Notes: generated from the sequence alone by a model not told the origin. Numbered from the stretch's first letter, positions 7,058 to 17,684 are shown. The stretch is 64,000 nucleotides of DNA from Mesorhizobium sp. YM1C-6-2 (GCF_003666685.1 NZ_RCIZ01000011.1:1-64000), one strand, 5' to 3'. Translations and numbers: made by a program.

Positions 7058-7687
7058 TCAGCCTCTGGCGCCCGACAGCCAGTTGAAATGCACCTGGTAG
7101 CCGTCGCCGTTGAGCAGCGAGACCGTCTCGTAGAGCGGCAGCCCGACGACATTGGTGTAGGAGCCGACGAGCTTCACCACGAAGGTGCCGGCAAGGCCCT
7201 GTATGGCGTAGCCGCCGGCCTTGCCGCGCCACTCGCCGGAGGCCAGGTAGCTTTCGAGCTCGTCGCGGCCGATGCGCTTGAAGCGCACGCGGCTCTCGAC
7301 CAGCCGCTGGCGGACTTTGCCCGAGGGCGTAACCAGGCAGACGCTGGAATAGACGCGGTGCGTGCGGCCCGACAGAAGCTGCAGCGAGTTCGACGCCTCG
7401 TCGATCATCTCGGCCTTGGGCATGATGCGGCGGCCGAGCGCCACCACCGTGTCGGCGGCCAGCACGAAGGAGGGCTGGTAGTCGGCTTCGCTTTTCAGCG
7501 AGGCCTGCGCCTTCTCGGCCTTCTGCTTGGCCAGCCGCTTGGCGAGCGAACGCGGATGCTCCGAGCGCAGCGGCGTCTCGTCAATGTCGGCGGGCAGCAG
7601 CCGGTCGGGCTCGATGCCCGCCTGCTGCAAGAGTTCGATGCGGCGCGCCGAGCCCGAGGCGAGCACAAGCTTCTGGAAAACACTCAT
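7058..7687 (-). CDS. maf: Maf-family nucleoside triphosphate pyrophosphatase
   Basis: A 209-aa house-cleaning enzyme that hydrolyses non-canonical or excess nucleoside triphosphates (dTTP/UTP or modified bases) to the monophosphate and pyrophosphate. Family motifs are [12 protein letters not shown] at the N-terminus, AADTVVALG (catalytic Asp), [10 protein letters not shown], and [15 protein letters not shown] followed by [10 protein letters not shown]. The length is typical. It lies between infA and yacG on the same strand, an order conserved in Rhizobiales. Confidence 0.95.
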   Translation of the reverse strand: MSVFQKLVLASGSARRIELLQQAGIEPDRLLPADIDETPLRSEHPRSLAKRLAKQKAEKAQASLKSEADYQPSFVLAADTVVALGRRIMPKAEMIDEASNSLQLLSGRTHRVYSSVCLVTPSGKVRQRLVESRVRFKRIGRDELESYLASGEWRGKAGGYAIQGLAGTFVVKLVGSYTNVVGLPLYETVSLLNGDGYQVHFNWLSGARG

Positions 7688-7726
7688 CCGGAGTCCTGAC
7701 GGCTCTGGCGGCCCCCGCGGCCGTCC

Positions 7727-7945
7727 CTATTTGAAACGGTAGGTGATGCGGCCCTTGGTCAGGTCGTAGGGGGTCATCTCGACAAGCACCTTGTCGCCCG
7801 TGAGCACGCGGATACGGTTCTTGCGCATGCGGCCTGCGGTGTGAGCGATGATCTCATGCTCGTTTTCGAGCTTGACCCGGAACATCGCGTTGGGCAGCAA
7901 TTCGGTGACCGTTCCCGGGAACTCGAGGACTTCTTCCTTCGGCAT
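7727..7945 (-). CDS. infA: Translation initiation factor IF-1
   Basis: A 72-aa OB-fold factor that occupies the ribosomal A site during initiation. The sequence is nearly invariant across bacteria: [39 protein letters not shown] and ending [11 protein letters not shown]. The length is exact for the family. An AG-rich leader precedes the ATG. It is upstream of maf in the same operon. Confidence 0.98.
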   Translation of the reverse strand: MPKEEVLEFPGTVTELLPNAMFRVKLENEHEIIAHTAGRMRKNRIRVLTGDKVLVEMTPYDLTKGRITYRFK

Positions 7946-8036
7946 TCTCTACCTTTGGTTTGAATGGATTTCCGGAGCGCCGGCCCGGAGTTGCGCGGAA
8001 CCTATATGATTGTCGCGCTTTTGTGAACACGCTTAA

Positions 8037-8492
8037 TCAGCGCGTTTCAGCAGCGGGATTCTGACCGAAACGCTCCTCTATCCGCGCCTTCAGCCGGTCG
8101 CGCATGTCGCGATAGGCGTCGATCTTCTGCTCGCGCGACCCTTGCGTTGCGGTCGGGTCGACCGTCGGCCAGTACTCGACCTCGACGGCGAGCGCGCGGG
8201 TCAGCTCGAGGGCGGCATGGTGTGCTTGCGGCGAGAGCGTGACGATGAGATCGAAATAGTTGTCCTCCAGATCGTCGAAGGCCTTGGGCATGCGCTCGCC
8301 CATGGACAGGCCTTCCTCGGCGAGCACCGCCTCGACGAACGGGTCGGGATCGCCGACATGGATACCGGCCGAGTCGACGAAGACGGATGCGGGCAGGAGC
8401 CTGCGCGCCAGCCGCTCGGCGACGGGCGAGCGCACCGCGTTCATGCCGCACAGGAAAAGCACCGAGCGGGGGAGGGAGGCTGCTGCCGTCAT
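8037..8492 (-). CDS. Low-molecular-weight protein tyrosine phosphatase family protein
   Basis: A 151-aa protein of the LMW-PTP/arsenate reductase fold. The P-loop [14 protein letters not shown] (residues 13-26) has the C-x5-R-S signature, and a general-acid Asp candidate follows in VDPTATQGS near residue 110. The substrate is unknown; arsenate reductase annotations are common for this family but not demanded by the sequence. Its start overlaps the UPF0262 stop by 4 nt, so the two are coupled. Confidence 0.88.
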   Translation of the reverse strand: MTAAASLPRSVLFLCGMNAVRSPVAERLARRLLPASVFVDSAGIHVGDPDPFVEAVLAEEGLSMGERMPKAFDDLEDNYFDLIVTLSPQAHHAALELTRALAVEVEYWPTVDPTATQGSREQKIDAYRDMRDRLKARIEERFGQNPAAETR

Positions 8493-8974
8493 CCGCGCCA
8501 GTGCAGCACGCAGACCAGGGTGAACAGCCGCCGCGCCGTGCCGAAATCGACGTCGATCTTTCCGGCGAGCCTGTCCTGCAGGGTCTGCGAACCCTCGTTG
8601 TGAAGGCCGCGGCGGCCCATGTCGATCGCCTCGATCTGGGACGGCGTGGAGCTGCGGATCGCGTCGTAATAGCTCTCGCAGATCATGTAGTAGTCCTTGA
8701 CGATGCGCCGGAACGGCGTCAGCGACAGGATATGGGTGACCACTTCCTCGCCGTTCTCGCGCGAGATGGCGAAGACGAGGCGCGCCTCGACCAGCGACAG
8801 CCGCAGCCGGTAGGGCCCTTCGCCGGTGTCGTTCACCGGGCAGAAGCTGTTCTCTTCGATGAGGTCGAAGATCGCCACGGCCCGCTCGTGCTCGACATCC
8901 GGCGTCGAGCGGCCGATCGTGTCGTCGAGCTCGACGTCGATCAGGCGCTGGCGCTGGGGATCCGGCCCGCCCAT
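8489..8974 (-). CDS. UPF0262 family protein
   Basis: A 161-aa protein conserved in alphaproteobacteria as a neighbour of hisD, with no assigned function. Recognisable segments are [20 protein letters not shown] at the N-terminus, [18 protein letters not shown], and [19 protein letters not shown] in the centre. It ends in LVCVLHWRG, typical of the family. It starts 3 nt after the hisD stop and overlaps the phosphatase gene. Confidence 0.92.
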   Translation of the reverse strand: MGGPDPQRQRLIDVELDDTIGRSTPDVEHERAVAIFDLIEENSFCPVNDTGEGPYRLRLSLVEARLVFAISRENGEEVVTHILSLTPFRRIVKDYYMICESYYDAIRSSTPSQIEAIDMGRRGLHNEGSQTLQDRLAGKIDVDFGTARRLFTLVCVLHWRG

Positions 8975-8977
8975 GGC

Positions 8978-10270
8978 TTACATGTTGAGGCGTATGGAGA
9001 CGGAACGGCCATGCGCGTCGAGCCCCTCGGCCCTGGCGAGCGCGATGGCCGCCGGCCCGAGCTTGCGCAGTTCCTCCGCGCCGAGCTTCAGCACCGAGGT
9101 GCGCTTCATGAAGTCGAGCACGGACAGGCCCGACGAGAAGCGCGCCGAGCGCGCCGTGGGCAGCACGTGATTCGAGCCGCCGACATAGTCGCCGATGGCT
9201 TCCGGCGTATGGCTGCCGAGGAAGACCGCGCCGGCGTTGCGCATGCGGGAAAGGAAGGTCTCGGCGTCGGCGAGGGCGAGCTCGACATGCTCGGCGGCGA
9301 TGCGGTCGACCAGCGGGATCGCGGCGAAGAGATCGTCGACCAGGATGACGCCGCCGAAATCGCGCCAGCTCGCCGCCGCCGTCTCGGCGCGCGGCAGCGT
9401 CAACAACTGGCGCTCGACCGCCGCGTCGACAGATGCGGCGAATGCCTCATCGTCGGTGAGCAGGATCGATTGCGCGGAGGCGTCGTGCTCGGCCTGCGCC
9501 AGCAGATCGGCCGCGATCCAGTCGGGATCGTTGTCGCGGTCGGCCACGACAAGCACTTCCGACGGGCCGGCGATCATGTCGATGCCGACCGTGCCGAACA
9601 CCTGGCGCTTGGCGGCCGCCACATAGGCGTTGCCCGGCCCGACGATCTTGGCCACCGGGCGGATCGTCTCGGTGCCGTAGGCGAGCGCTGCGACGGCCTG
9701 CGCGCCGCCGACGCGGTAGATCTCCGAAACGCCGGCTAGGTCGGCCGCGACCAGCACCAGCGGGTTGATGACGCCGCCGGACGCCGGCACCACGATCACG
9801 ATGCGCTCGACCCCGGCGACGGAAGCCGGGATCGCGTTCATCAGCACCGAACTCGGATAGCTCGCCGTGCCGCCCGGCACGTAGAGACCGGCCGCCTCGA
9901 TCGCCGTCCACCGCGAGCCGAGCTCGACGCCGGATGCGTCGACATAACGGTCGTCGGTCGGCTTCTGGCGCGCGTGATGCGAGCGGATGCGGTCGCGCGC
10001 GAATTTCAGCGCCTCCACCGTCTCGGGATCGGCTGCGTCGTAGGCCGCGGCGATCTCGTTCCCGGTGACCGCGATCCCGAGCGCTGCCAGGTCAGCGCGG
10101 TCGAACCGCTTCGTGTAGTCGATCAGCGCCGCGTCGCCTTCGGCGCGCACGCGGGCGATGATGTCGCGCACGGTCGCGTCGACATCCGGCGAGGATTCGC
10201 GCTTGGTGGCAAGGAAGGCGGCGAAGCGCGTCTCGAAATCCGGATCGGACTGGCGGAGCGTGATGGCCAT
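8978..10270 (-). CDS. hisD: Histidinol dehydrogenase
   Basis: Catalyses the last two NAD-dependent oxidations of histidine synthesis, L-histidinol to L-histidine, using a zinc ion. At 430 aa the length is right. Motifs include [31 protein letters not shown] (cofactor region), [24 protein letters not shown] with its zinc and catalytic residues, EHVELAL, and [20 protein letters not shown]. It is followed by UPF0262 and preceded by DUF2948, the standard Rhizobiales order. Confidence 0.98.
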   Translation of the reverse strand: MAITLRQSDPDFETRFAAFLATKRESSPDVDATVRDIIARVRAEGDAALIDYTKRFDRADLAALGIAVTGNEIAAAYDAADPETVEALKFARDRIRSHHARQKPTDDRYVDASGVELGSRWTAIEAAGLYVPGGTASYPSSVLMNAIPASVAGVERIVIVVPASGGVINPLVLVAADLAGVSEIYRVGGAQAVAALAYGTETIRPVAKIVGPGNAYVAAAKRQVFGTVGIDMIAGPSEVLVVADRDNDPDWIAADLLAQAEHDASAQSILLTDDEAFAASVDAAVERQLLTLPRAETAAASWRDFGGVILVDDLFAAIPLVDRIAAEHVELALADAETFLSRMRNAGAVFLGSHTPEAIGDYVGGSNHVLPTARSARFSSGLSVLDFMKRTSVLKLGAEELRKLGPAAIALARAEGLDAHGRSVSIRLNM

Positions 10271-10278
10271 CTGGTGGG

Positions 10279-10722
10279 TCAGTCCCTATCGGTCTCGTGG
10301 GCGGGACGGGAGGAGGCCTCCCAGGCACCGCCGAGATCGACGAGCCGCGCCTCGATGCACTCTACCTCGAGCCTTATCGTGCCGCCGCCGGCGAAGACGA
10401 GGTCGACGGTGCCGGCGGGTGTGTCGGTTGCGGCATAGGTGATCGCCAGCAGCGACAGCACCTCGTCGGACTTGCCGCGGGAAATGCCGGCAAGCTTCGC
10501 CGCCAGCACCCGGTCGAAATGCAGCACGCTGTTGCGTCGTTCCGGCTGCGGCGTCGACGCCGTGGCGTCCTTCTCCCAGGCGAAACGGTACATCGGCACG
10601 ACGAACTGCCTGGAAGCGGCGATGAAGTCGAGGTCGCCGACCTTCATCACCGCATCCTGCACATGGGCGGAGACGATCTTCAGGTCTTCCTCGTCAAGGG
10701 CGAGAAGCTTGAGCAGGTCCAT
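10279..10722 (-). CDS. DUF2948 family protein
   Basis: A 147-aa alphaproteobacterial protein of unknown function. Family features are LLKLLALDEEDLKIVSAHVQ at the N-terminus, VVPMYRFAWEKD, and the C-terminal FAGGGTIRLEVECIEARLVD followed by GGAWEASSRPAH. It is usually encoded between murA and hisD. Here a 3 kb islet separates it from murA. Its first 29 nt overlap the end of the Cys-motif protein gene. Confidence 0.92.
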   Translation of the reverse strand: MDLLKLLALDEEDLKIVSAHVQDAVMKVGDLDFIAASRQFVVPMYRFAWEKDATASTPQPERRNSVLHFDRVLAAKLAGISRGKSDEVLSLLAITYAATDTPAGTVDLVFAGGGTIRLEVECIEARLVDLGGAWEASSRPAHETDRD

Positions 10723-11209
10723 GGCCTTGCGCCTGTCCGTTCGGTTTCGGCCTAGTTAGGCGGTCTTTGCGGGGCGCGCAACCGGGCTTTCCCGTCTTCC
10801 TCGCCGGCTCATGGCCTGGCGTGACGCCAAGCTGCCGGCAGGCGAATGCATGGAGCGCCGCCTGCTCGCGCTCCCGGCAGAGCGCCGAAAGCTCGATGCC
10901 GGCGGCCATGTCCATCAGCGTGTCCAGCAACGCCTGAGGCCAATGCTCCCGGCATGCCGGGTCGGCGGCGTCATCGGCATGGCAGAGCCCGGCGCGGCGG
11001 CATTTTCTGCGGTCGCAGTGCGCAGGCAGGCCCGCCGTCGAAGCCAGCAACTGCACCGCCACCAGCACCTCGGTACGCGGCCGCGACCGTGGTTCGAGGT
11101 ATTCGGCCAGGCTAAGCCTGAACGCCTCGGCCTCGGCCGTGACGGATTGCAACTGCTCCTCCAGGTAGTGGTTTTCCAACCTCAGCTGCCTCAGCTCTTC
11201 CGTGCTCAT
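10694..11209 (-). CDS. Hypothetical protein with C-x4-CRRAG-x-C motif, 171 aa
   Basis: The N-terminal 35 residues (LRQLRLENHYLEEQLQSV) look like a short coiled coil. The centre has HCDRRKCRRAGLCH, a Cys pattern seen in several uncharacterised rhizobial proteins and suggestive of a small zinc site. The C-terminal 35 residues are basic and low in complexity. The ATG at 11209 is chosen because AAGGAGGA lies 9 nt upstream; the frame is open to 11254. It overlaps the DUF2948 start by 29 nt, so its end may have drifted. Confidence 0.6.
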   Translation of the reverse strand: MSTEELRQLRLENHYLEEQLQSVTAEAEAFRLSLAEYLEPRSRPRTEVLVAVQLLASTAGLPAHCDRRKCRRAGLCHADDAADPACREHWPQALLDTLMDMAAGIELSALCREREQAALHAFACRQLGVTPGHEPARKTGKPGCAPRKDRLTRPKPNGQAQGHGPAQASRP

Positions 11210-11754
11210 GCGTGCATTCCTCCTTGGTGAACAGGCGCGTTCCATCATCGCCACGCCTGCCTTCGCATCTGGCCGTTGAAAGAAAGTCGGGAAGACGGGA
11301 GGGTCGTGACCACCAGTCTAGTTTTGTAATGGGTGGTCGCTCGACCCAGCCTGACCCCTTGGCGTCAGGCGACGGAAGGCTTTGGGCCTCCGCCCCCGTC
11401 CGGTGGCTGTCGCCGCTTTCGGCCGGGCACACGTCCTGTCGGCCACGAGATACTCCAGTGGTCCGGGACGTACGGTGCTCCGTCTGCCTCCGTCGCAGAG
11501 CCGACCGGTAATCTGGCCGCCTCCGCCGGGCATGCCGGCCTGTCGGGCGCCCTCGGGACCGTGGAACCGCTTCCACGGGTGGGAGGTCACCGCCGCCCTC
11601 CCCGTCATCCGGTCCATGACCCGGGTTCCCGCGAGGGCGATGCCAGCGATTATGCGGGAGCCCAAATGGGTGTGAATGAACAGGCTCGAAATTTTTTCGA
11701 GATCGAGTGAAATCAACGGCTTGGCGGAGATCTGTTTCCACATGTTTCGCCTGA
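11210..11754. other. Intergenic stretch with no recognisable gene
   Basis: Frames of 100-200 codons are open on both strands, but all are Arg/Gly/Pro-rich and none has a motif or a ribosome binding site. The segment lies between a Cys-motif gene and a recQ remnant, so it may be decayed coding or mobile DNA. No inverted terminal repeats are evident. Confidence 0.4.
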
Positions 11755-11847
11755 AATCACGGGATCTTGCCGCTGCCCGGCATCCGTGAAGCCAAGCTCG
11801 ACCGCTACGGCCCAGCCTTCCTGGCGGTGATCGCCGAGCACCGATGA
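11755..11847 (+). pseudogene. Remnant of a RecQ helicase C-terminus (HRDC domain)
   Basis: About 28 codons read LPLPGIREAKLDRYGPAFLA and end VIAEHR then TGA. The pattern LPG(I/V)...KL.RYG..FL.VI at a C-terminus is that of the final helix-hairpin of the RecQ HRDC domain. An in-frame stop lies just upstream and no helicase domain is present, so this is a fragment left by deletion or by transfer of a broken gene. The strand is opposite to the flanking genes. Confidence 0.55.
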
Positions 11848-11902
11848 CGAGTCGGCTGAGGCAGAAGCCGGTTCCGACTCAATCTGGCTCCAGCCTTCGT
11901 CG

Positions 11903-13045
11903 CTATTGCGAAAGCAAGGCCTCGATCAGCGAGTAGGTGGCTTTGACACGCGCCTCGTTCGGGTAGTTTCTGTTCGCAAGGACGACGATGCCGAGGCCTT
12001 CGCCCGGGATCATGGCCACGTATCCGCCGAAGCCGTTGGTCGAACCGGTCTTGTTCAGGATGACGTTCTTCTGGGGTGAGAGGGGTGGGACGATCTTTTC
12101 AGCAGGCTGCGGCTTCAGAATGAAGTCATAGCCGTTGCCCGATATCATCGTCTCCAGGTCGGCCGGCCAGGGATATTGTTCCCAGATCATGGCCTGCGTG
12201 AACTTGGCGGTTTGAAGCTGACCCTCCTGCGTCCGCTCGACCGCAGCCCTGAGTTCTTCCGACGCCTTTCCGCGTCCAAGCTCGACATCCAACACCTTGA
12301 GCATGTCACGCGCACTCGATTTGACGCCGTAGGCTTCATCATCCAGGACGCCCGGCGTCACGCGGATCGGCAGGTCGGTCTTGCGATCATAGCCGAAGGC
12401 ATACCGGTCCATGGCTTTTTCGGGCACATCGATCCATGTGTTCTGCAGATCGAATGCCGGGAAAAGGACCGTCTGGGCGGCTTGGCTGTAGTCCATTCCC
12501 ATGGCGTTCGCGGAGATGTAGCCAAGCATCCCGATGCTGATGTTGGAATAGCTCCGCGCTCCCGGCTGCCCGGGTTGCCACTCCTTCAGCCAGTCCACCA
12601 GCCCGTTCACGTCGGAGACACCGTCCGGCACCTGGAGAGGCAATCCGCCGGAACGGTGGGTAGCCAAATCCATCAGCGTCAGCTCGTCGCCGATAGAGCA
12701 GGCGTTGGAGCACACATGACGAGCGACCGTATCGCCGAGGCTCAGCTTTCCGCGTTGTTCAGCCAGGGCAGCCAGGGTGACGTTGAAAATTTTGCTTATG
12801 GAGCCGAGCTCGAAGAGCGTGTCCGCAGTTACGGGGCGGCTGTCGGCCCGAGACGCCAGGCCCGTCGCGTAGAAGTCGTGCTCGCCGTTTCTCGTCACAC
12901 CCACGACGAGGCCCGGAATATCGTATTCCTCGATGACGGGAGCGAAGGCCGAACTGGCCCTGGAGGCGAAGTCGCCGGCGATCGCGACCGAAGCCATGGC
13001 GACAAGGATCGAGGCCGCGAGAGCCGTGCGCCGCAGAATAATCAT
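11903..13045 (-). CDS. ampC: Class C (AmpC-type) beta-lactamase
   Basis: A periplasmic serine beta-lactamase of 380 aa, the size of AmpC. It has a Sec signal (MIILRRTALAASILVAMASV, cleavage near AIA-GD), the nucleophile motif SISK (residues 82-85), Y-S-N at 166-168 and a C-terminal KTGSTNGFG. The ATG at 13045 is chosen because GGGAG lies 8-12 nt upstream. No ampR-like LysR regulator is adjacent. It sits in the variable islet between murA and the hisD cluster. A D,D-peptidase or esterase of the same fold is possible, but the Y-x-N/KTG spacing favours class C. Confidence 0.88.
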   Translation of the reverse strand: MIILRRTALAASILVAMASVAIAGDFASRASSAFAPVIEEYDIPGLVVGVTRNGEHDFYATGLASRADSRPVTADTLFELGSISKIFNVTLAALAEQRGKLSLGDTVARHVCSNACSIGDELTLMDLATHRSGGLPLQVPDGVSDVNGLVDWLKEWQPGQPGARSYSNISIGMLGYISANAMGMDYSQAAQTVLFPAFDLQNTWIDVPEKAMDRYAFGYDRKTDLPIRVTPGVLDDEAYGVKSSARDMLKVLDVELGRGKASEELRAAVERTQEGQLQTAKFTQAMIWEQYPWPADLETMISGNGYDFILKPQPAEKIVPPLSPQKNVILNKTGSTNGFGGYVAMIPGEGLGIVVLANRNYPNEARVKATYSLIEALLSQ

Positions 13046-13178
13046 TCGTATATCTCCCAAGCTTGAAACTTGCGGCGCGCCCAAATGATGCGGCGGGCGG
13101 GATTGTGCCTACGCCGAAACTCAATCGAGGGGGAGGGCACGGCGCCGTCAGATCGACGGTCGCTCGACGACCGAGCGC

Positions 13179-13763
13179 TCAGTGAATTTTTCTTTGAAAG
13201 ATTTGCGGTAGATCTTGTGGACGGTAAAACATCGATGCCTCTCCTGTTTCTGCGAGAGCATCGTGCAATTGGTCGGATACGATCAAGTGCCCGGTTTGTT
13301 GTTCGTCCCTTGCGATGTGGCTTGTACCGAGACACGAGGGAATGTGAACGTAGAAATCACAATGGTAGATCAAAGTTATGTCAGGCTTATCAATCTTGCT
13401 TGTTATATTTGATCTATGGATATCAATGCATCTAACTCGGTCAAATGGTATAACCCAAGAGTATTTTTCAATATGATTTCTGCCTGAGTGTATGGATGCT
13501 GGGTAGAATTGTATGCGATCTTCGGGTGTAAACTTTCTTATTATTTTTTGCCAGACATCATCCACCAGAGGCGGCCCTTCATTTACGGGCGGACAGTGCA
13601 GCGCCTGTAAATCAGAAAAATGGGAACGGTGAGCTCGAAAACGTGCGGGTCCCCTAGCCGGATCAAGCGGTCTGCCCCAAAATGTCTCGTACACAGGTAT
13701 GGGCGACTTGTAATCAAATTCCGCCGCGTTAGCGCCAGACTGAAAATACCATACCCAAGTCAT
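13179..13763 (-). CDS. Orphan hypothetical protein, possibly an Imm11/DUF1629-type immunity protein
   Basis: A 194-aa soluble protein whose DNA is clearly more A/T-rich than its neighbours, suggesting recent acquisition. The C-terminal part, GHLIVSDQLHDALAETG followed by a Tyr/Arg-rich end, resembles polymorphic-toxin immunity proteins of the Imm11/DUF1629 type (IVS..F..A....G...F.P). The rest (WVIPFDRVRCIDIHRS) has no recognised motif. No cognate toxin is adjacent. The start is uncertain because no strong ribosome binding site is seen. The family call is tentative. Confidence 0.5.
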   Translation of the reverse strand: MTWVWYFQSGANAAEFDYKSPIPVYETFWGRPLDPARGPARFRAHRSHFSDLQALHCPPVNEGPPLVDDVWQKIIRKFTPEDRIQFYPASIHSGRNHIEKYSWVIPFDRVRCIDIHRSNITSKIDKPDITLIYHCDFYVHIPSCLGTSHIARDEQQTGHLIVSDQLHDALAETGEASMFYRPQDLPQIFQRKIH

Positions 13764-13793
13764 CTGTGGCCCACGATCCGATAACCTGGAGCC

Positions 13794-15086
<1,293 letters not shown>

Positions 15087-15210
15087 GAGACTATCCCCCG
15101 CCGGCAAAATCCGGCTCCGGTTCCAAAAAAGCCCCTCTAAACCATCAAACCAATCGGTTCAAGGAACAGCGTTTCGCCGCCGCCGCCGGCCGGCGGAAGC
15201 GAAATTTTCG

Positions 15211-15462
15211 TCAGCCGCCGCGCTCCTGCCCGGACGGCGCCTTGCCGTTCGCCCCGCCGGGCCGGGCGGCGCCGATGCCTTCCGGCCGCTCGTCGGCGCC
15301 GCCGGTGCGGCGCGAGCGCGCCTGCGCCTTGCGGCGGGCGAGATTGGCGCGCAGCTCCTCGGCGAGCCGCGCCTTGCGGTCCGTCTTCCCCGCCGGACGC
15401 CCGGCTGCCGGTTCAGGCGTCGGCCCGGCCTTGCCGGCCCCGGATGTCCCGGACTTGGTCAT
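15211..15462 (-). CDS. Small basic conserved protein, 83 aa
   Basis: The middle (KARLAEELRANLARRKAQAR followed by SRR) matches a short rhizobial protein family of unknown function that repeatedly shows the core RL..ELRANL.RRKAQ.R. The flanks are Gly/Pro/Ala-rich and disordered. The ATG at 15462 has AGGACGGG upstream. No partner is apparent between murA and tRNA-Thr. Confidence 0.65.
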   Translation of the reverse strand: MTKSGTSGAGKAGPTPEPAAGRPAGKTDRKARLAEELRANLARRKAQARSRRTGGADERPEGIGAARPGGANGKAPSGQERGG

Positions 15463-15617
15463 GTGAAAATCCCGTCCTGCCGAAGAAGATCGGCGCAGTC
15501 CAAAAAAGCAGGGATCATTGTGGCCTTGTCGTGGCGTCAACCGCAACCCCGTCGGCATGACAAGACATGCCTTGCGCTGGCCGGATCGATATGGCAGAAG
15601 CACGCCGCATTCGCGAC

Positions 15618-15692
<75 letters not shown>

Positions 15693-15844
15693 TTTTTCCG
15701 CTGAAGCTTGCCTGATTCGAGCGCGACGGCCAGGGCCGCCGTCGCCCACGGGATTTTCTTTGCCGGAAACTGGCGCTAAAAAGCCTGCCGTCATCATGTC
15801 GCCGGCCCGGACAGGGCCGGGAATCCGTTGCGGAGGGCTTGATC

Positions 15845-16234
15845 ATGCGCAAATTCTGTCTCGCCGCGGCGGCGGTTGCCGCGGCCGTCTCGCCGGCCAG
15901 TGCGCTCGATGCAAGGATGAAGGCCGGGCTTCTGGCGCTCGATCCCGCCACGCGGCTGGAGCAGCGCTGCGATGCCGAGGTCGCCGACCGCATCGCCAGC
16001 GAGAACGAGCATTTCGATCCGGACAAGGTCATCGCCTACGCGACCGGAGAGCCGAAGATGGCCGGCGACGAGATCAAGACGCGCGGCGGCGCCTTCCGCA
16101 GCAAGGGCGAGTGGTACCACGTCGACTACAAATGCCTGACCGCGCCCGATCACATGCAGATCCTGTCGCTGCGCTACAGGATCGGCGACAAGATCCCCGA
16201 GGGCGACTGGGATCAGTACAATCTCTATCCGTGA
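15845..16234 (+). CDS. DUF930 domain secreted protein
   Basis: A 129-aa protein with a Sec signal (MRKFCLAAAAVAAAVSPASA) and a DUF930 domain: LEQRCDAEVADRIA, DKVIAYATGEP, GAFRSKGEWYHVDYKC and WDQYNLYP at the end. Two conserved Cys (in QRCD and YKC) probably form a disulfide in the periplasm. Function is unknown. The ATG at 15845 is preferred over the TTG at 15839 because GGAGGG lies 7 nt upstream. The 14 bp that span its stop are repeated directly 18 bp later. Confidence 0.85.
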   Translation: MRKFCLAAAAVAAAVSPASALDARMKAGLLALDPATRLEQRCDAEVADRIASENEHFDPDKVIAYATGEPKMAGDEIKTRGGAFRSKGEWYHVDYKCLTAPDHMQILSLRYRIGDKIPEGDWDQYNLYP

Positions 16235-16315
16235 CCCCCATCTCTATCCGTGAGTCCGATGGGCTGAAGGTCCGCGGGCTGGCGTTCCATCGCTGACGAG
16301 GGCAGGGAAAGAAAA

Positions 16316-16765
16316 ATGTCCGACATCGTGATCCGGCCCCTGCAGGCTTCCGACCAGGCGGACTGGCGCCGGCTGTGGACGGCCTATCTCGAATTCTACA
16401 AGGCGACGGTGCCCGAAGAGGTCTATGCGACCACCTGGCGGCGGCTGTTCGATCCCGGCGAGTTCGAGCCGAAGGGGTTTTTGGCGCTGGTCGACGGCAA
16501 GGCGGTCGGCCTCGTCCACTATCTCTACCACCGCAGCTGCTGGTCGCTGGTGAACAATTGCTACCTGCAGGACCTTTTCGCCGATGCCGCGGCGCGCGGC
16601 GCGGGCGTCGGCCGGGCGCTGATCGAGGCGGTGCAGGCGGAAGCGGTCAGGATCGGCGTCGCCAATGTCTACTGGATGACGCACGAGACCAACGAGACCG
16701 CCCGCCGCCTCTACGATCGCGTCGCCAAGCGCACCGGCTTCATCGAATATGATCTGCTGCCGTAG
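16316..16765 (+). CDS. GNAT-family N-acetyltransferase
   Basis: A 149-aa acetyl-CoA-dependent acyltransferase. The acetyl-CoA-binding motif A is visible as LQDLFADAAARGAGVGRALI (residues 83-102, R/Q-x-x-G-x-G/A), followed by motif B WMTHETNETARRLYDRVAKR and GFIEYD. The substrate is not predictable from sequence. It stands alone between the DUF930 gene and the convergent universal-stress gene. Confidence 0.9.
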   Translation: MSDIVIRPLQASDQADWRRLWTAYLEFYKATVPEEVYATTWRRLFDPGEFEPKGFLALVDGKAVGLVHYLYHRSCWSLVNNCYLQDLFADAAARGAGVGRALIEAVQAEAVRIGVANVYWMTHETNETARRLYDRVAKRTGFIEYDLLP

Positions 16766-16847
16766 CCCGGAATGAACGATCCGGCTTCCGTCCTGCAGCG
16801 ATTCCGGACGGAGAATCGCTCCTCCGCTTTCGCCGGGATTGCCTTAC

Positions 16848-17684
16848 TCAGTGCGACATCAGTACCGGCAGGCGTAGATCGTCGAGCGTGCCCTGGGTGG
16901 CGCCGCCGAGCACGAAGTCCCTGAGCCGCGAATGGCCGTAGCCGCCCATGACAAGCATGTCCGCGCCGGCGGCGACGGCGTGCTCCTGGAGCGTCACCGC
17001 GACCGGGCAGTCCTCCGCCTCGATGGTCAGGGCTTCGGCCGCGAAGCCGCGTTCGCCGAGGCCGCGGGCGAGCCGCGCGCCGACTTCCTCCGCGAGCGGC
17101 TTCTCGCCGACGACGGTCAGCACGTGGATGCGCGACGCCCGCTGCAGGAAGGGCAGCGCGTCGGCGACGGCGCGGGCGGCGGTGCGGGTGCCGTCCCACG
17201 CGATGGCGATGCTGGCGAAGCCCTGCCGCGCGGCAAGCTCGGGCAGGACGAGCGTCGGCCGTCCGGCGCCGAAGATCAGCGCTTCGGCGGTCATGCGCGA
17301 CGTCGGATTGCCGGCCTCCCAGCCGGCGAGCGCGAGATCGTGGTAGCGCGCATGGGCGACCGCCTGATCGCCCAGGAGGGCGATGGGGCCGGCCTCGACG
17401 CCGGACTTCAGCGTGACGCCCTGCCGGGCCGCGACGGCCGCCACCTTCTCCAGCAGGCGGTCGCCGTGCCGCTTGCTCGTCGCCTCGGCGTCACGGATCA
17501 GTTCCGGCACGTTCATCAGGAAGCCCGACAAGGCGCTGGAGGGAACCGGTATGTCGGCATTGAAGGCGCGCGCATGGAGGGTGGCGCCCAGCCACTCCGC
17601 GACCGCGACCGCGTTCTCCGCGACCGCCTCCGAATTCGGGTCGGGGTGGGTGACGAGAGGAAGAAAGGCCTGCAGTTTCATCAT
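16848..17684 (-). CDS. Universal stress protein with two UspA domains
   Basis: A 278-aa cytoplasmic protein. The C-terminal Usp domain is clear, with FASIAIAWDGTRTAARAVAD and the ATP-binding-type GGYGHSRLRDFVLGGATQG. The N-terminal half (LPLVTHPDPNSEAVAENAVA) is a more divergent Usp repeat. The ATG at 17684 has AGGAG immediately upstream; the long open frame to 17828 is ignored. Such proteins respond to stress or bind nucleotides; no specific role is visible. Confidence 0.9.
   Translation of the reverse strand: MMKLQAFLPLVTHPDPNSEAVAENAVAVAEWLGATLHARAFNADIPVPSSALSGFLMNVPELIRDAEATSKRHGDRLLEKVAAVAARQGVTLKSGVEAGPIALLGDQAVAHARYHDLALAGWEAGNPTSRMTAEALIFGAGRPTLVLPELAARQGFASIAIAWDGTRTAARAVADALPFLQRASRIHVLTVVGEKPLAEEVGARLARGLGERGFAAEALTIEAEDCPVAVTLQEHAVAAGADMLVMGGYGHSRLRDFVLGGATQGTLDDLRLPVLMSH

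Noticed and set aside
8387-9739. A 450-codon plus-strand frame opposite UPF0262 and hisD
   Set aside because: hisD has complete motifs on the other strand; the opposing frame is typical high-GC antisense shadow.
11318-11743. A 141-aa minus-strand frame starting MWKQISAKPLISL
   Set aside because: The first 35 residues look protein-like, but the rest is Arg/Gly-rich, there is no SD and an alternative frame is equally open.
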